A stretch of 64,000 nt of DNA from Hermatobates lingyangjiaoensis (lineage: Eukaryota; Arthropoda; Insecta; Hemiptera; Hermatobatidae). The notes under the pieces were generated by a model, which saw nothing but the letters and a program-made list of their open reading frames with translations, made no database searches and was not told where the DNA came from. Where the stretch lies: positions 3,073,001-3,137,000 of the forward strand of contig JAPFBL010001928.1 in assembly GCA_026182355.1 (NCBI GenBank), read 5' to 3'. A program made the translations under genes and the position numbers. How positions within the stretch are numbered: the stretch's first letter is position 1; every line of letters starts with the position of its first letter. Below, one piece after another: positions 43,681 through 53,716 of this stretch.

Positions 43681-46507
43681 AGTTATTATAGGCATTAAAG
43701 GCAGTGTACAAGGCAAAAAGATGCTTTTTTTGATATGAATACTAGAATAAATAATTAACATTCAGGTAAACATTTCGTTAAAACTTCCATTTAGTTTGTT
43801 GGGTTCGATGCAATAAATATCACTTTCAAGTTTTTTGACATAAAATGCTTTAAAAGTCCAGTGTTTATCTGAAAGCGATAGCTGAAGGGAACAACTTTGC
43901 AACAAATCCTTGATAAAGGCTGAACACCCGCCGCTCTCCTGAGTGTGATTAATCCATCACTGACTTCCTACCGGCACTCTCTCTACAAGATTTCAAAACT
44001 CTTTTCAGAAGAAAAAAGAAGTAACCGGTGTTGAGTCTTTTCACAATGTTTGCCAGCATCATCAAAAATTCAGCTGTTTACTTTACACAGGGTGCCCTAA
44101 AAGTTGCTACACACATTCTTTTTTACTTTTACTACTCCCCAGTCTATCGTAAACGAGACGTCAAGTCACATCAGTTCATAGGTTTGGTTTTACACTTTTT
44201 CTCAGTGATGATTACTGCCATAGTTGATTCTTGCAGACTTTTAAAAATAATAAATTACGTAAAAAAGGAGGAGAGCCTTGCTCAACTAGCAAAGTTTATT
44301 GGGAAGTATTGGAAACAAAAGGCTTTACTTCAAAGAAAAAAAGAATAATTCTGTATAATTAATAAATATTCCATTAACTTTTTGATCAGATTTTAATATC
44401 ATGAATATTAAATATGTAGTATTAAAATTCTGAATGAATAAAAAATTGATATTTTGATATATTTGATTGTAGTTAAAGATAAAATTACTATAATTAAACT
44501 TTTGTTCATCGTGGATCATAGAAAGTGTAGTGATCATTGTAATCAATAAGTTGAAGAAACAATGAAAAGATTTGATGTTGCTACTGAAGGAGAAACTCAA
44601 AAACGCTCGTGGCTCATTTTACCTGTCATCCTGGTAGTCATTGCAGACATGGAAACTACTGGCGTTAGCTAACGAACAGCCCTTACTTCACTGATCTAAA
44701 TCAAACGTTGATAATATTAATAAAAACATCAGTCAGAAGGTTTCATTACATGAAATATTACATTATAATATTTCGAATATAATTTTAGTTTTTACTTAGT
44801 AGGTATCATTACAAGTCGTTGCCCTTTTATACAATTATTTGTTATTGATGACAAATAAAAGGATAGTACTGTTAACATTCAGCCTGTGGATGTTGGAAAT
44901 ATTATATTATAAAAATATATTTTATCTTATTATAATGCGTTTGCCACTGACAATTTCCACGTATCTCAACAGACTTTGAAACCTTTATTGTCAATACCAC
45001 AGTGAGTGTTTTTTTTTCATCCTGTTGGGTTTCCTCTTAAGGCTATAGGTGACAATTACCTTAATATGACAATCCAAACTCTTCGAAAGGGAATAGTGAT
45101 ATCTGAGGGACAGAATTTTTGTCATAGTTACAGAGTGTACTAGTTTTCTTGCTAGTACTAGCTCAGATGTTCATCAATTTAAAAGTTTAGAAACCTTTTT
45201 AGTGAGATAGAATGTTCCAATGTGAGGGGAGCTTCTTTTTCTTATAAACTATCATAGAGAATAATAACATAATGACAGGTAGAAGGGTTTCCTGTATGTT
45301 TCCTACATAGTTTGTAGAGAAACTGTTTAAGTCCATGCATGAATTACAGTAATAAAAATCAACTGAAAATGACATAGGCCCAGATGTAACTGAAAAACAA
45401 TGCAGAGGCAAAAGTGTTACTAAAAACAACTAGTTCAACTTACACAGGTCTCTTCGAGAGGAAAAAACACTAGCAAATCACAACCGAAAAAGCCCTTCTC
45501 CCGATATCCCTTTAATTATCCCTTACAGGTGTATTCAAATCTTCTTTTCAATACGCTGAGACTTGTTGATTCAATTTCCCGAATGTCAGTAAATACATTG
45601 CTATTTGCAGTTTAAAAAGAATGACAGTCTTAAATAGACATGATTCTCAAATGTATAAAAAGAAAAGTTTAATTCCAGTTAAGTGCACAAACCAATTGCC
45701 TTAAACGTTTTCCATCACGAAGTTATATTCCATTACTAGCAAGTAACGAAATAACGAAGTTACCTATTTGGTCAATGTTGAATGGTTTAATTGAATTAAT
45801 GTTTGCCTAATTCAATTCGACTGTTTTCGATTATAATCATTTATAATTGTTTCTCACCTATTCCACTATGTTTGACCTTAAAAGTGCGTCATCAGCCTCA
45901 AAGATGAGTCATTCGAATATTAACTCTCTATATACACCCATATTGAGTTTTGGTAAAGATTCAATACTCATGATACTAATATGCATTTAATCTTAATATA
46001 TACTCGATTGCACTATAGAAGCACAAAATAGACACAGGGTTATTCAGTTCTAATTACATAAAAAAATCATATGCGGAATACTATATACAATGTAGGCACA
46101 ATCTATTTTTTGCTCCGTATATACGTACAAAGTAGATGCAAAGTCCTCCTGCACTAAATATATAAAAAAACAAAAGTAAATGCTTGAACACTAATAAATT
46201 CAAAGTAAACATAAACTTCATGTGCACTAAATACGTAATAGTCTTTGAATACAAGTATAGAGACTTTCAAAGTAGACATATAGCCCATACACAATTTATA
46301 TTAGATTGACAACTAGGTTTCGCATTTTTAGAAGTTTATATAAAATAAAAATTACCGATTAATTAATCACTAATGATTCTTCGCATTTGTTTGCACAAGT
46401 TTGCAACTTGTTCCCAATGGATGACGTTTAAGAAGAATATCTATATTATAACGTTTGAAATGTAATCTCTATAATTTAAATACTTCTATAATATTCTAAT
46501 GTAGTGC
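43681..46507. other. Long intergenic stretch, no gene recognised
   Basis: The frame 44028-44348 (106 residues, charged C-terminus) has no known motif and I treat it as chance. CAGGGTGCCCTAAAAG at about 44088 resembles a transposon end with no partner found. At 45871-45895 the minus strand reads CTGATGACGC...GGTCAAACATAG, a weak hammerhead-like resemblance without a good stem. Confidence 0.45.
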
Positions 46508-46599
46508 AATCAGTTATTATGTGGTATTTACTCATTGTAGGGTAAAAATCTAATGAAATGGTCTCCACATATAAAAATTTTAATGATATAAACAACGCG

Positions 46600-46626
46600 T
46601 TTCGAACACGTACTGTTCTTCCTCAG
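46600..46626 (-). ncRNA. Hammerhead-like ribozyme core (family C, left arm)
   Basis: Minus strand: CTGAGGA, A, GAACAG-TAC-GTGTTC, GAAACGCGTT, G. One stem pair near the loop is lost (G opposite G). All core bases are present, with a GUU triplet. Confidence 0.7.
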
Positions 46627-46709
46627 GCATTAACTAAGGATGAGTGCCTTATTCTGAGGCACTGAGGCACTCTGAGTCTTATTCAGAGGTACTCATCCTT
46701 AGTTAATGC

Positions 46710-46736
46710 CTGAGGAAGAACACTACGTGTTCGAAA
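46710..46736 (+). ncRNA. Hammerhead-like ribozyme core (family C, right arm)
   Basis: CTGAGGA, A, GAACAC-TAC-GTGTTC, GAAACGCGTT, G. Core and six-pair stem are perfect. A further complement, TTAATG (46703-46708) with CATTAA (46751-46756), lies outside it and can act as the distal part of helix I. This is the cleanest family C core. Confidence 0.75.
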
Positions 46737-46802
46737 CGCGTTGCTTGTATCATTAAAATTTTTATATATGGAGACCATTTCATTAGATTTTTACCCTACA
46801 AC

Positions 46803-47430
46803 TTCTATAACAGGAGATATGGGTTATATTAGTCGATTTTTTATTCCAAAAGCCAGTTAAATCATCTATGTGCTTTAAACACCCTTTAAATTTACTAAAT
46901 ACACCTGTATGCTCTCTGTGAAAACCATAATCAATAACAACAGCTAACAAAATTAACCTTTCCTTACCGTTGAAAATATTTATATTTCTCAACGAAAAAC
47001 TTAATTTTATATTTTACTAGTAGGATTTAATATATTCTCACAAACTTATTTTAATTTAAATTGTCTAGTTTATATTTTGTTTAAATAAAAAGAACGAATA
47101 AAATCCCTCACTTACTCAGAGATAACAATAATTTCGAACGAACTTTATAATTATTTTACCTTCCGTTCATGTTCTGTTGTTTTCCTGTATATGGGTATAA
47201 CATCACTATTATCAAAAATATATTGGATCAGCTGACCTAAAATATTTAGAACTAAAATGTTTTTGCCTAAGGGTTTAGAACCAGTTCCTCAGTCAAGGAG
47301 GGGCAAGAAACTTTACTGTTGAAACTACAAATGATTGACTTGTTAATTTCTTAGGTAATGTAGGAGTATTGTTTAGAAAAATCGACTATGTATGACATAC
47401 CCTACTCATGAAATAGTATAAATATACTGT
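46803..47430. other. AT-rich intergenic DNA, no gene
   Basis: No motif-bearing frame or repeat seen. Confidence 0.55.
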
Positions 47431-47505
47431 ATCATAAATGAACTTTTTGTTTACTCTTGATGATGAATTATGTCCAAAACTGAATATATTGTTGGTTCTG
47501 ATTTA
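47431..47505 (+). repeat. Family H repeat, copy 1 (most diverged)
   Basis: ATCATAAATGAACTTTTTG, CTTGATGATGAATTATG, CCAAAACTGAATATATTGTTGG. Same block order as copies 2 and 3. The block CTTGATGA...AAAC resembles CTGATGA...GAAAC with a one-base insertion. Confidence 0.6.
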
Positions 47506-47671
47506 AAATAAAAATACATTAAATGAATACGTTATTATATTTTTACAAAAAACATTATAATACATGATTAATTTTCTAATAACATGATTAAAACCTGAGG
47601 GGTGCTAAGGATAATTAAAACATGACATGACATATGTCTACTTCACAAAGTTGGAGTGACTTTACATCTAA

Positions 47672-47745
47672 TAATCATAAACTTTAGTCTCCTCTTGATG
47701 ATGGCATGTATCCATCCAAAGCTCAATAAATTGTTGCAGACACAC
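47672..47745 (+). repeat. Family H repeat, copy 2
   Basis: ATCATAAACTTTAGTCTCC, CTTGATGATGGCATGTATCC, AAAGCTCAATAAATTGTTGC. The CAAT-AA-ATTG at the end is self-complementary, where helix III would fall if the ancestor had a CTGATGA...GAAAC hammerhead. Decayed. Confidence 0.65.
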
Positions 47746-48109
47746 TTTACTAAAATTACGTTTTACTGATCAGCACATTAATGTTTTAAACAACTTCACG
47801 ATTGGTTTAAAGTACATTAAAATTTAACAGAGCCTGTTAAGCTAATATCAAAAAAGAATAATTTAATGTAAACAAATACAACAATCTTAAATTATTCTAG
47901 GCTGAATTTCGTGTATTTAGAGTGACATTGCCTTATACATTTCTCTGAAACCTTTGGACTTTTTTAGGTGATGATGCAATTTTGCCTTTTTACGATAAGT
48001 CCTTAGTGTAAGGGATAATTACGGGTATAATGTAAATTTCATTTAATAAACGGTGTGATTGTAATGTGCTTCAAACTTTTGTATACATAATTTATTCAAA
48101 AGAAATTAT

Positions 48110-48190
48110 ATCATAAACTACATCAGAACTTTTAGTTTGTTCTTGATGATGGCTTACATGCAAAACCCAATAGATTGTTGCAGATGCGCC
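48110..48190 (+). repeat. Family H repeat, copy 3
   Basis: ATCATAAACTACATCAGAAC, TTTAGTTTGTTC, TTGATGATGGCTTACATGC, AAAACCCAATAGATTGTTGC, AGA. The match with copy 2 is strong across CTTGATGATGGC and ATTGTTGCAGA. All three copies have the same orientation and are spaced 240 to 440 bp apart. Confidence 0.65.
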
Positions 48191-48955
48191 GGAAACAGAC
48201 ACACACAGAAATTCACAAAAAAAAAAAAATATATTCTGAGGAGATTGCCCCTAAAGCTTTTATATCCCTTTAAATCTCGAAATCTAATATTTGTATGGTT
48301 GATTATATTTACTTGCAGTAAAGTAAGGCATCTTTGGACCTTAAATGAAATAAACACCTGTCAAGAAGAGCCCAACTCTTGGCAGTTGGCATTACAAGGA
48401 CACATGACTGACGAAATAGCGGAGTAATACCTTATAGAGGCATGTTGTTGAAAGAGATCCAATGAACTTTGCATTATTTAAGAGGCACAGGTACCTGCGT
48501 CGAGTTTTCATTCGTCGAGGGAAATTAATTAACGGCCTTGTAAAGCCAAAACCAAACTGAGCTACGTATTTAAATATTCATGGCTCCATTAAGGGAAAAG
48601 TTCATTTTGGAAACCGACCTCTTCTGTGCGAGTGGCTCAATTCTTTGTAAAATTGAGCCTTGCTTGGGGTCACAAGTGATCTTATTATTTGCCTCGCTCT
48701 ATAGACTCCAAATTCAATCTAACTGGCTTTTTAATTTCGCCTTCGTTTCATTACTTTACTAATTTCAACCTTTCTTCTCTTTCAGTTGATGTATATTTAT
48801 TCATTTCAATTATCTTCGTTTTATAATTATACTGACTTTAATATAAAATAATATGATCTTGAAATCAACAGGTGGAAAAAAAATCCTTTTTCAACAAATG
48901 ACAGAGCATTTGGGGAAATGAAGGAGACAATGGATATAGTTATTATGTTATATAG
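48191..48955. other. Intergenic DNA, no gene recognised
   Basis: The frame 48137-48427 overlaps family H copy 3 and is not a credible gene. No other feature seen. Confidence 0.5.
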
Positions 48956-48956
48956 A

Positions 48957-49101
48957 TATAAACTAGACTCACAAAAAGAATACACATAAAAGAAATCACA
49001 GAAACACACTACTCCATGTCAGTAGCCTCGTCATTAGCAATGTAGATGTGAATTTCTGTGATTTCATTCATCTGAGTTCTTTTTGTGAATCTAGTTTATT
49101 T
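48957..49101. mobile_element. Family J palindrome, hammerhead-like remnant
   Basis: Left arm AAACTAGACTCACAAAAAG and GAAATCACAGAAA; right arm TTTCTGTGATTTC and TTCTTTTTGTGAATCTAG, the inverse. The centre on the minus strand reads CTAATGAC-GAGG then GGAGTAGTGTG, recalling family A (CTGATGAC...GAAATA.AGTGTG) but with the core damaged. Arms about 50 bp. Confidence 0.65.
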
Positions 49102-49157
49102 AGTTTGAGAAATTATTATATATAAATATTGATAAAAGTATGGACCGTGGACAGAAA

Positions 49158-49254
49158 CAAAAGTTTATCGGGACTCTGTTAGTTCTTCAGGTTCGAGCAA
49201 TGAGAGTTTAATTTGAACCTGAAGAACTGACTGAGTCCCGATAAACTTTATTTT
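49158..49254. mobile_element. Family D short palindrome
   Basis: AAAGTTTATCGGGACTC, TTCTTCAGGTTC, a 17-bp centre, GAACCTGAAGAACTGAC and GAGTCCCGATAAACTTT. The arms are 35-40 bp and nearly perfect. Both carry CTGAAGA and AGTCCCGATAAA. The GAAACGTTGG block is lost at the tip except GCAATGAGAGTTTAA. Confidence 0.85.
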
Positions 49255-49267
49255 TATATTATGTATT

Positions 49268-49352
49268 TATATCAAACCACAATATGAAATGGGAAAACAA
49301 GACTAAGATCTTTCAACCGTAACAAGCGGTCTTCGTCAGAGTCAAAATCTCA
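49268..49352 (-). mobile_element. Family B hammerhead element, single arm
   Basis: ATATCAAACCACAATATGAA, GGGAAAACAAGACTAAG, the core, then CAGAGTCAAAATCTCAACTG. It lies 15 bp after the family D hairpin, with a short ATTTATATCA instead of a long (TA)n. Confidence 0.8.
49311..49339 (-). ncRNA. Hammerhead-like ribozyme core (family B)
   Basis: Minus strand: GACT-CTGACGA, A, GACCG-CTTGTTA-CGGTT, GAAA, GATCTT, AGTC. Same as the 32.4 kb core: helix I GACT/AGTC, minimal helix III, CUU triplet, intact core bases. Confidence 0.75.
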
Positions 49353-49570
49353 ACTGAAACACTGGATGCAGAAACATCTGATGAGAGGTTGAGAGGGAGG
49401 GAAGAGTGGTATTTTAAGAGAGTGAATGTTCAGGAAAGGACAAATGCCCAGAAAGGAATATTTGTGCATCTTCAGGATATAAAATTAAAATAAAGTCATA
49501 TAAAACTATACTAAACTAAACATTTTTTATATAAACGTTAAATTTTCTGGTTACACATCATAATAATATA

Positions 49571-50474
49571 CGAGGTGTGTAAATAAAGTAGTGATACTGA
49601 TTTTTTTTAAATTTTCTATCCAAATATAATTACAATGTGATATTGTCACCTTCAAAATAGTTCCCTTCGGAAGCCACACAGCGCTGGAGACGGTCCTTCC
49701 AATCATTGTAGCATTGCTGGAACTCGGATTCTGGAATGGCCTTCAGCTGGTCGGTTACAGCAGTTTGTATGTTTTGTAGTGTCCCGAAATGAGTTCCCTT
49801 GAGGTGATTTTTCAATCTCGGGAAGACGAAAAAGTCACAAAGACTCAAGTCTGGTGAATAAGGAGGCTGAGGAGCAACAGGAATGTTTTTACTGGCCAAA
49901 AACTCGTTTATTGAGATGGCAGTGTGACAGGGCGCGTTGTCATGATGCAACACCCACTTGTCTTTGATGTTTGGCCGCACGCGAAGGACTCTTTTTCTGT
50001 TCCCCGATCATTCTGACTGTCAAGCGTCGATCTGAACGCACAAGGTTCCGTACTCTGTTGACATTTTCATCGGTGTTTGCACTTGAAGGCCTTCCGCTTC
50101 GTGGTTCATCTTCAATCGACTCTCTTCCTTCTGAAAATTCCTTAAACCACCGAAAAACCTGTGCCCTTGATAAAACACGTTCTCCATAGGCCTCCTGAAG
50201 TTTTTCAAAAGTTTCGGTTGCATTATGTCCAAGTCTGAAGCAAAATTTGATTGCACACCGCTGCTCAACTTTGAGGTCACTCATTTTTAAAACGCTTAAG
50301 AAAAAACCATTTCACGAAAACCAACGCTACGGACAAACAAATGATTGTGGCGAGTTCAGATTCATACTGGAGGCGCATCACACGTGCACCTGACGCTACT
50401 CAAGGCCACGCGTCTCCAGCGTTGCCAGATCGAAAGCGACGTTGCCAGTCTCACTACTTTATTTATACACCTCG
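49571..50474 (-). mobile_element. Mariner element, internally deleted (copy 2)
   Basis: TA duplications at 49569-49570 and 50475-50476; terminal inverted repeats start CGAGGTGTGTAAATAAAG as in copy 1. Length 904 bp. The transposase reads on the minus strand. Its internal deletion is different from copy 1: it keeps the HHDN block that copy 1 lost, and loses the second helix-turn-helix that copy 1 keeps. Confidence 0.95.
49630..50284 (-). pseudogene. Mariner transposase, internally deleted
   Basis: Minus strand from the ATG at 50284: MSDLKVEQRCAIKFCFRLG, HNATETFEKLQEAYGERV, RWFKEFSEGRESIEDEPRSG and VRNLVRSDRRLTVRMIGEQ, then a jump with frame change to RPNIKDKWVLHHDNAPCHT. It continues INEFLASKNIPVAPQPPYSP, DLSLCDFFVFPRLKNHLKG and a normal end at GDNITL. 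The second catalytic aspartate (HHDN) and the third (SLCD) are 34 residues apart, the DD34D spacing of mariner. The first catalytic aspartate lies in the deleted part. SLCD replaces SPCD. Inactive. Confidence 0.93.
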
Positions 50475-50476
50475 TA

Positions 50477-52469
50477 TGATGTTGCAGTTGGTTGCAGGTT
50501 GTGAGGATTCTCCTTTTCACTAAAAAGTGGGTTTAACTTCGCTGGTTGCTGGTAGTTCGTTTGTTACCGTCTGGATTTTCGTTCATATCAATTCTTCACT
50601 TAGATTCCCAAAGACGTTCCCAAATTTATGAGAATTTGGGATTCTCATGAAGTTCCCAAAAAGACGTTATGTTGCAATCGCATCATTCTGGCTGTTGAAT
50701 CATCGTGACATTTTCCTTTATTAAGCTACCGATTTCATAGTAATGCCAAAGTTTAATTCTTGATCTATGAGTTTAGAAGAAAAAAAATATTTTAAATCAC
50801 ATTTTGCCAATAAAAGTATCTTTCCAATTGTGACACTTCCAATTTCCAAAAACAATAGCGTATACCTGCGCTACAGGCCCCGTTTTTGTGTAATATATGA
50901 ATTTATTGCATCAAACGGTGTGATTGCTATGTAAGATTTTGGACACATCACTCCCTACCTACCTGTATAAAAACAGATTTATTTTGTAAAACTCCCGAAA
51001 ATGGTTTTGGGGCCTTCAGGACATGTAAGTCCGTCAAATTCTGGACTGTAAACATAATTAGGTCATCATAAAAATTATGATAATAAAGTAAAGTAAAAAT
51101 AGTTCATAGGAACAACACATATTCTTTTTTTTATTCTTCAGTAAAAGGCAACTTCCTTCGGGGTGGTAATTTTTTATCTAATTTTATATCTACAGACAAA
51201 TAAAACCAATCAAAAGTCATATTCAAGAAGCCTATGAGATTAGCTAATACATTAAAATTATGCTTTCTGTTTCATTTACATTTCTTAATTTGTTTTAATC
51301 TTACTGTAAACGTATGAAACTCTTCCTTCCGTATAAATACTGTTTTTGCTAAAATGACTCAAACAGATAACATTTTCTTTATTATCCTACATTTAATTAG
51401 AAGAGAGTAGAATAAAATCACTATCCTTTGAGTTAAATATTTTTTTTATTTTATTAATTAGATAATTGAACTAGCATAATTAATAAAGTTTATGAAGTGA
51501 GTTAGAATTCTAACGATGATCAAAGTTTCCCTGAATCATTAATAATAGTTCATTTCGCTCGCTTTTTTCAGTCATTGTGGCGTGTTTATAGAGGTCATGT
51601 AGATTCATTAAATAATAATAAATTTAAACTATATGTAGATTATTTAAAGTTTTAACTGATTGGTTATATGCATTTTATTAATTTATTAAGAAATAGAAGT
51701 CTTATTTTCTACTCTTTACAACTTTTGTTAGAATTCTTTCATTCCATATAAAATAGTATCTTTTAAACAATAATAATATAAAAGTAATAGAGGAGTATAT
51801 GAAGAAGTTTATTCTGAAAGTTAGTGCTCCAGAAACTTTGCTGGAGGAAAATACATTTAGAGGAAACTAATGGATTTAGTTGTAGAAGGAGCGGTTATTT
51901 CATGAGACCTAAATTGACATCTGTGGTAGAGTTTGATTCTTTCTGTCCCTTGCTGAAAAAGTCCCAAACAATAATCTCAAACAAACTGAGCTGTATTCAA
52001 ACAATATGGCTTGTTTATCAACAGATTATAACATTGATCAAATGGTATATGCATGGCATTTGGGTCGTTCATAATTAGTTTATTTTAAATAAAGAAAGTA
52101 TTTTATACCGACATACTTACTAGTACAATTTTTTTAATTACTCTTTAAGTTAATGCTAATTAAACGATGGTTTCTGTCGTGTTACAGATCTAACCGGAAG
52201 AACAATATCAGCTATATTGGAATTTAAATTCATATATAAAATCACATAATACAGAAAACACAGTTGAGTCAAATGTGTTTTTATTTAAAAGCCATTAATC
52301 ACCTCTAACCACCTCGTAATAATAAACCATAAATAAATAAAAGCGTACGTGGATTACATTATAATAAATATTCTTTAAAATAATGATCAGCACACATGAA
52401 CTGGTAGGCAACCATTCAAGACCTTTTCTCTTATTTTAACGACTGGGTACACGTAACTAGACTTCACAG
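50477..52469. other. Intergenic DNA, no gene recognised
   Basis: Near 50606-50680 AAGACGTTCCCAAA..., a small AATTTATGAGAATTTGGG hairpin and CCCAAAAAGACGTT form a local repeat. The frame 51824-52078 has no motif. Confidence 0.5.
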
Positions 52470-52660
52470 GTTCCAGGGTAGCCCAGAAGCTTCCCTCCTT
52501 GCCTCTGGACTAGTAGATTTCAGATTTCAGTATTCTCTCTGGATCTAAATTTATTTTCACGTGAGGTAAAAAATCTGAGCATAGCGTTCCTCAGAGAAGA
52601 CGTTAAGCTGTTAGTCCCGAGCCTGTTTGATGTCAGGTACTCGTTAAGCATCCCTACTCT
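52470..52660 (+). mobile_element. tRNA-derived SINE (copy 3, decayed)
   Basis: The tRNA head is worn (TCCAGGGTAGCCCAGAAGC, GCCTCTGGACTAG) and the B box lost. The body is clear: TAAATTTATTTTCACGTGAGG, here in pieces TAAATTTATTTTCACG and TGAGGTAAAAAATCTGAGC, then TTCCTCAGAGAAGACGTTAAG, written as TTCCTCAGAGAAG plus ACGTTAAG, then GTCCCGAGCC and GATGTCAGGTACTCGTTAAG. Same family as 19270 and 30498. Confidence 0.75.
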
Positions 52661-53030
52661 AATACATTTGACTTAAGCTAAGGGCTCCCAATTCCCAGAG
52701 TGTTCATTATGCTGTATCAGAAAAGCCCAATATTTCTGGTGCTCTCTGTAAAGGTTGCCACTGTAACAGTATTTATTTATTTATAAAAGTCATTACATTC
52801 TTGAACATATGTATAGTAACAAGAAGTAAGAGACTTGCACTTGTACAAGTAGGTAAGAACAATCCTTGTGTGAGCACTTCGTCAAGATGAGCATTATTCA
52901 TCTCTTATGAATAATGAGTTCCATCATTGGAAAACGTAGTGTTTTTGACGACAAAAAACTTTTGTTGTCAGCTAGTCCACAAGTCGTTCATGGTATCTGG
53001 TCAATACTGATCACCAAAGACCAGTGTCAT
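52661..53030. other. Intergenic DNA, no gene recognised
   Basis: No feature seen. Confidence 0.5.
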
Positions 53031-53034
<4 letters not shown>

Positions 53035-53074
<40 letters not shown>

Positions 53075-53205
53075 GAATTTAAAAAAGAACACATAGAAAG
53101 GAAACCACTGAACTCACTACTATATTTCGATGTCCTCGTCTTCAGGAAAAGAAGTGAATCGCTCCAAAGGCTGATAACGACTGACTTGGCGTTCGAACTG
53201 AAGCA
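53035..53205 (-). mobile_element. Family A element with (TA)n 3' end
   Basis: (TA)n at 53035-53068, AAACTAGAATTTAAAAAAG, AACACATAGAAAGGAAACC, the core, GAAGTGAATCGCTCCAAAGG and ACTTGGCGTTCGAACTGAA. Identical to 43486-43640 in inverse. Beyond GAACTGAA the sequence continues GCACTCAAACAGTGTAGCC, so this copy is longer on its 5' side. Confidence 0.9.
53125..53145 (-). ncRNA. Hammerhead-like ribozyme core (family A variant)
   Basis: Minus strand CTGAAGA, C, GA-GGACA-TC, GAAATATA, GTAGTGAG. Same as 43546-43566; weak stem II. Confidence 0.55.
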
Positions 53206-53384
53206 CTCAAACAGTGTAGCCAACTTTCGGAGGAAAGGTAGTCAGGGAAGATAAAGAGATAAAAGCCAAATAAAAATTAAAAAATGAAAACATTTAACTA
53301 AAATAAAATTAAAAGCTGATAACAACTTTAAAAAAAAAATAATAATAAAAAAAAATCAACGAGTTCAAAATTCAAGAAGAGTAA

Positions 53385-53556
53385 CACACAGGGTAAGGAA
53401 ACACACTTACGATCCAAACTGGACACAAAATATAAACCTAAACGGGTTACTTGCCGTTGCGTCTACAACGTGCTTGGTCTCCCTTTTTCTTTTCTCCTGA
53501 AGACGGATTACCCGAAAATTTTAGTCTGTATGTGTGTTTCCTTACTCTGTGATATA
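53385..53556 (+). mobile_element. Family L hammerhead element with inverted ends
   Basis: The left end CACAGGGTAAGGAAACACAC and the right end GTGTGTTTCCTTACTCTGTG are inverse of each other. The core is at 53497-53517 and the 3' side meets a short ATATATATA. The interior has GGGTTACTTGCCGTTGCG and CTCCCTTTTTCTTTTCTCC. Single copy here; it appears to be a hairpin in which only the distal end of the second arm is left, as at 10.55 and 28.4 kb. Confidence 0.7.
53497..53517 (+). ncRNA. Hammerhead-like ribozyme core (family L)
   Basis: CTGAAGA, C, GG-ATTAC-CC, GAAAATTTTA then GTCTG. Intact core bases; stem II has two G-C pairs. AUUUUA or similar gives a UUA triplet before GTC. Confidence 0.6.
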
Positions 53557-53640
53557 TATACAAAACTAAGGTTTATTGGGACTCGGTCAGTTCTTCAGGT
53601 TCAAATTAAACTCTCATTGCCAACGCTTCGGTCTTTATAT
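53556..53640 (-). repeat. Family D repeat, single arm
   Basis: TATATATACAAAACTAAGG, TTTATTGGGACTCGGTCAG, TTCTTCAGGTTCAAATTAAA, CTCTCATTGCCAACGCTTCG. Near identical to 61612-61690. Begins at a TA run and stops before the A/T-rich tail. Confidence 0.85.
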
Positions 53641-53664
53641 TTATGTATATAATAATTTATATTT

Positions 53665-53713
<49 letters not shown>
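53665..53713. repeat. (TA)n microsatellite
   Basis: About 48 bp of uninterrupted (TA)n. Confidence 0.97.

Positions 53714-53716
<3 letters not shown>

Larger units (their letters stand above)
46508..46802. mobile_element. Family C palindrome with two intact-looking cores
   Basis: Inverse arms about 46535-46645 and 46690-46800 with GTAGGGTAAAAATCTAATG, GTCTCCACATATAAAAATTT, TTAATGAT and the core. The centre has short repeats of TCTGAGGCACTGAGGCACTC type. As in 37.6 kb, AATCAGTTATTATGTGG and TATTTACTCATTG precede the left arm. Confidence 0.92.

Noticed and set aside
44028..44348. 106-residue frame with a lysine-rich end
   Set aside because: No conserved motif, AT-driven composition, no promoter, splice or repeat context.
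45871..45895. Minus-strand CTGATGA-C...GGTCAAACATAG as a hammerhead core
   Set aside because: The intervening sequence does not pair and GAAA is AAAC; left out of the core list.
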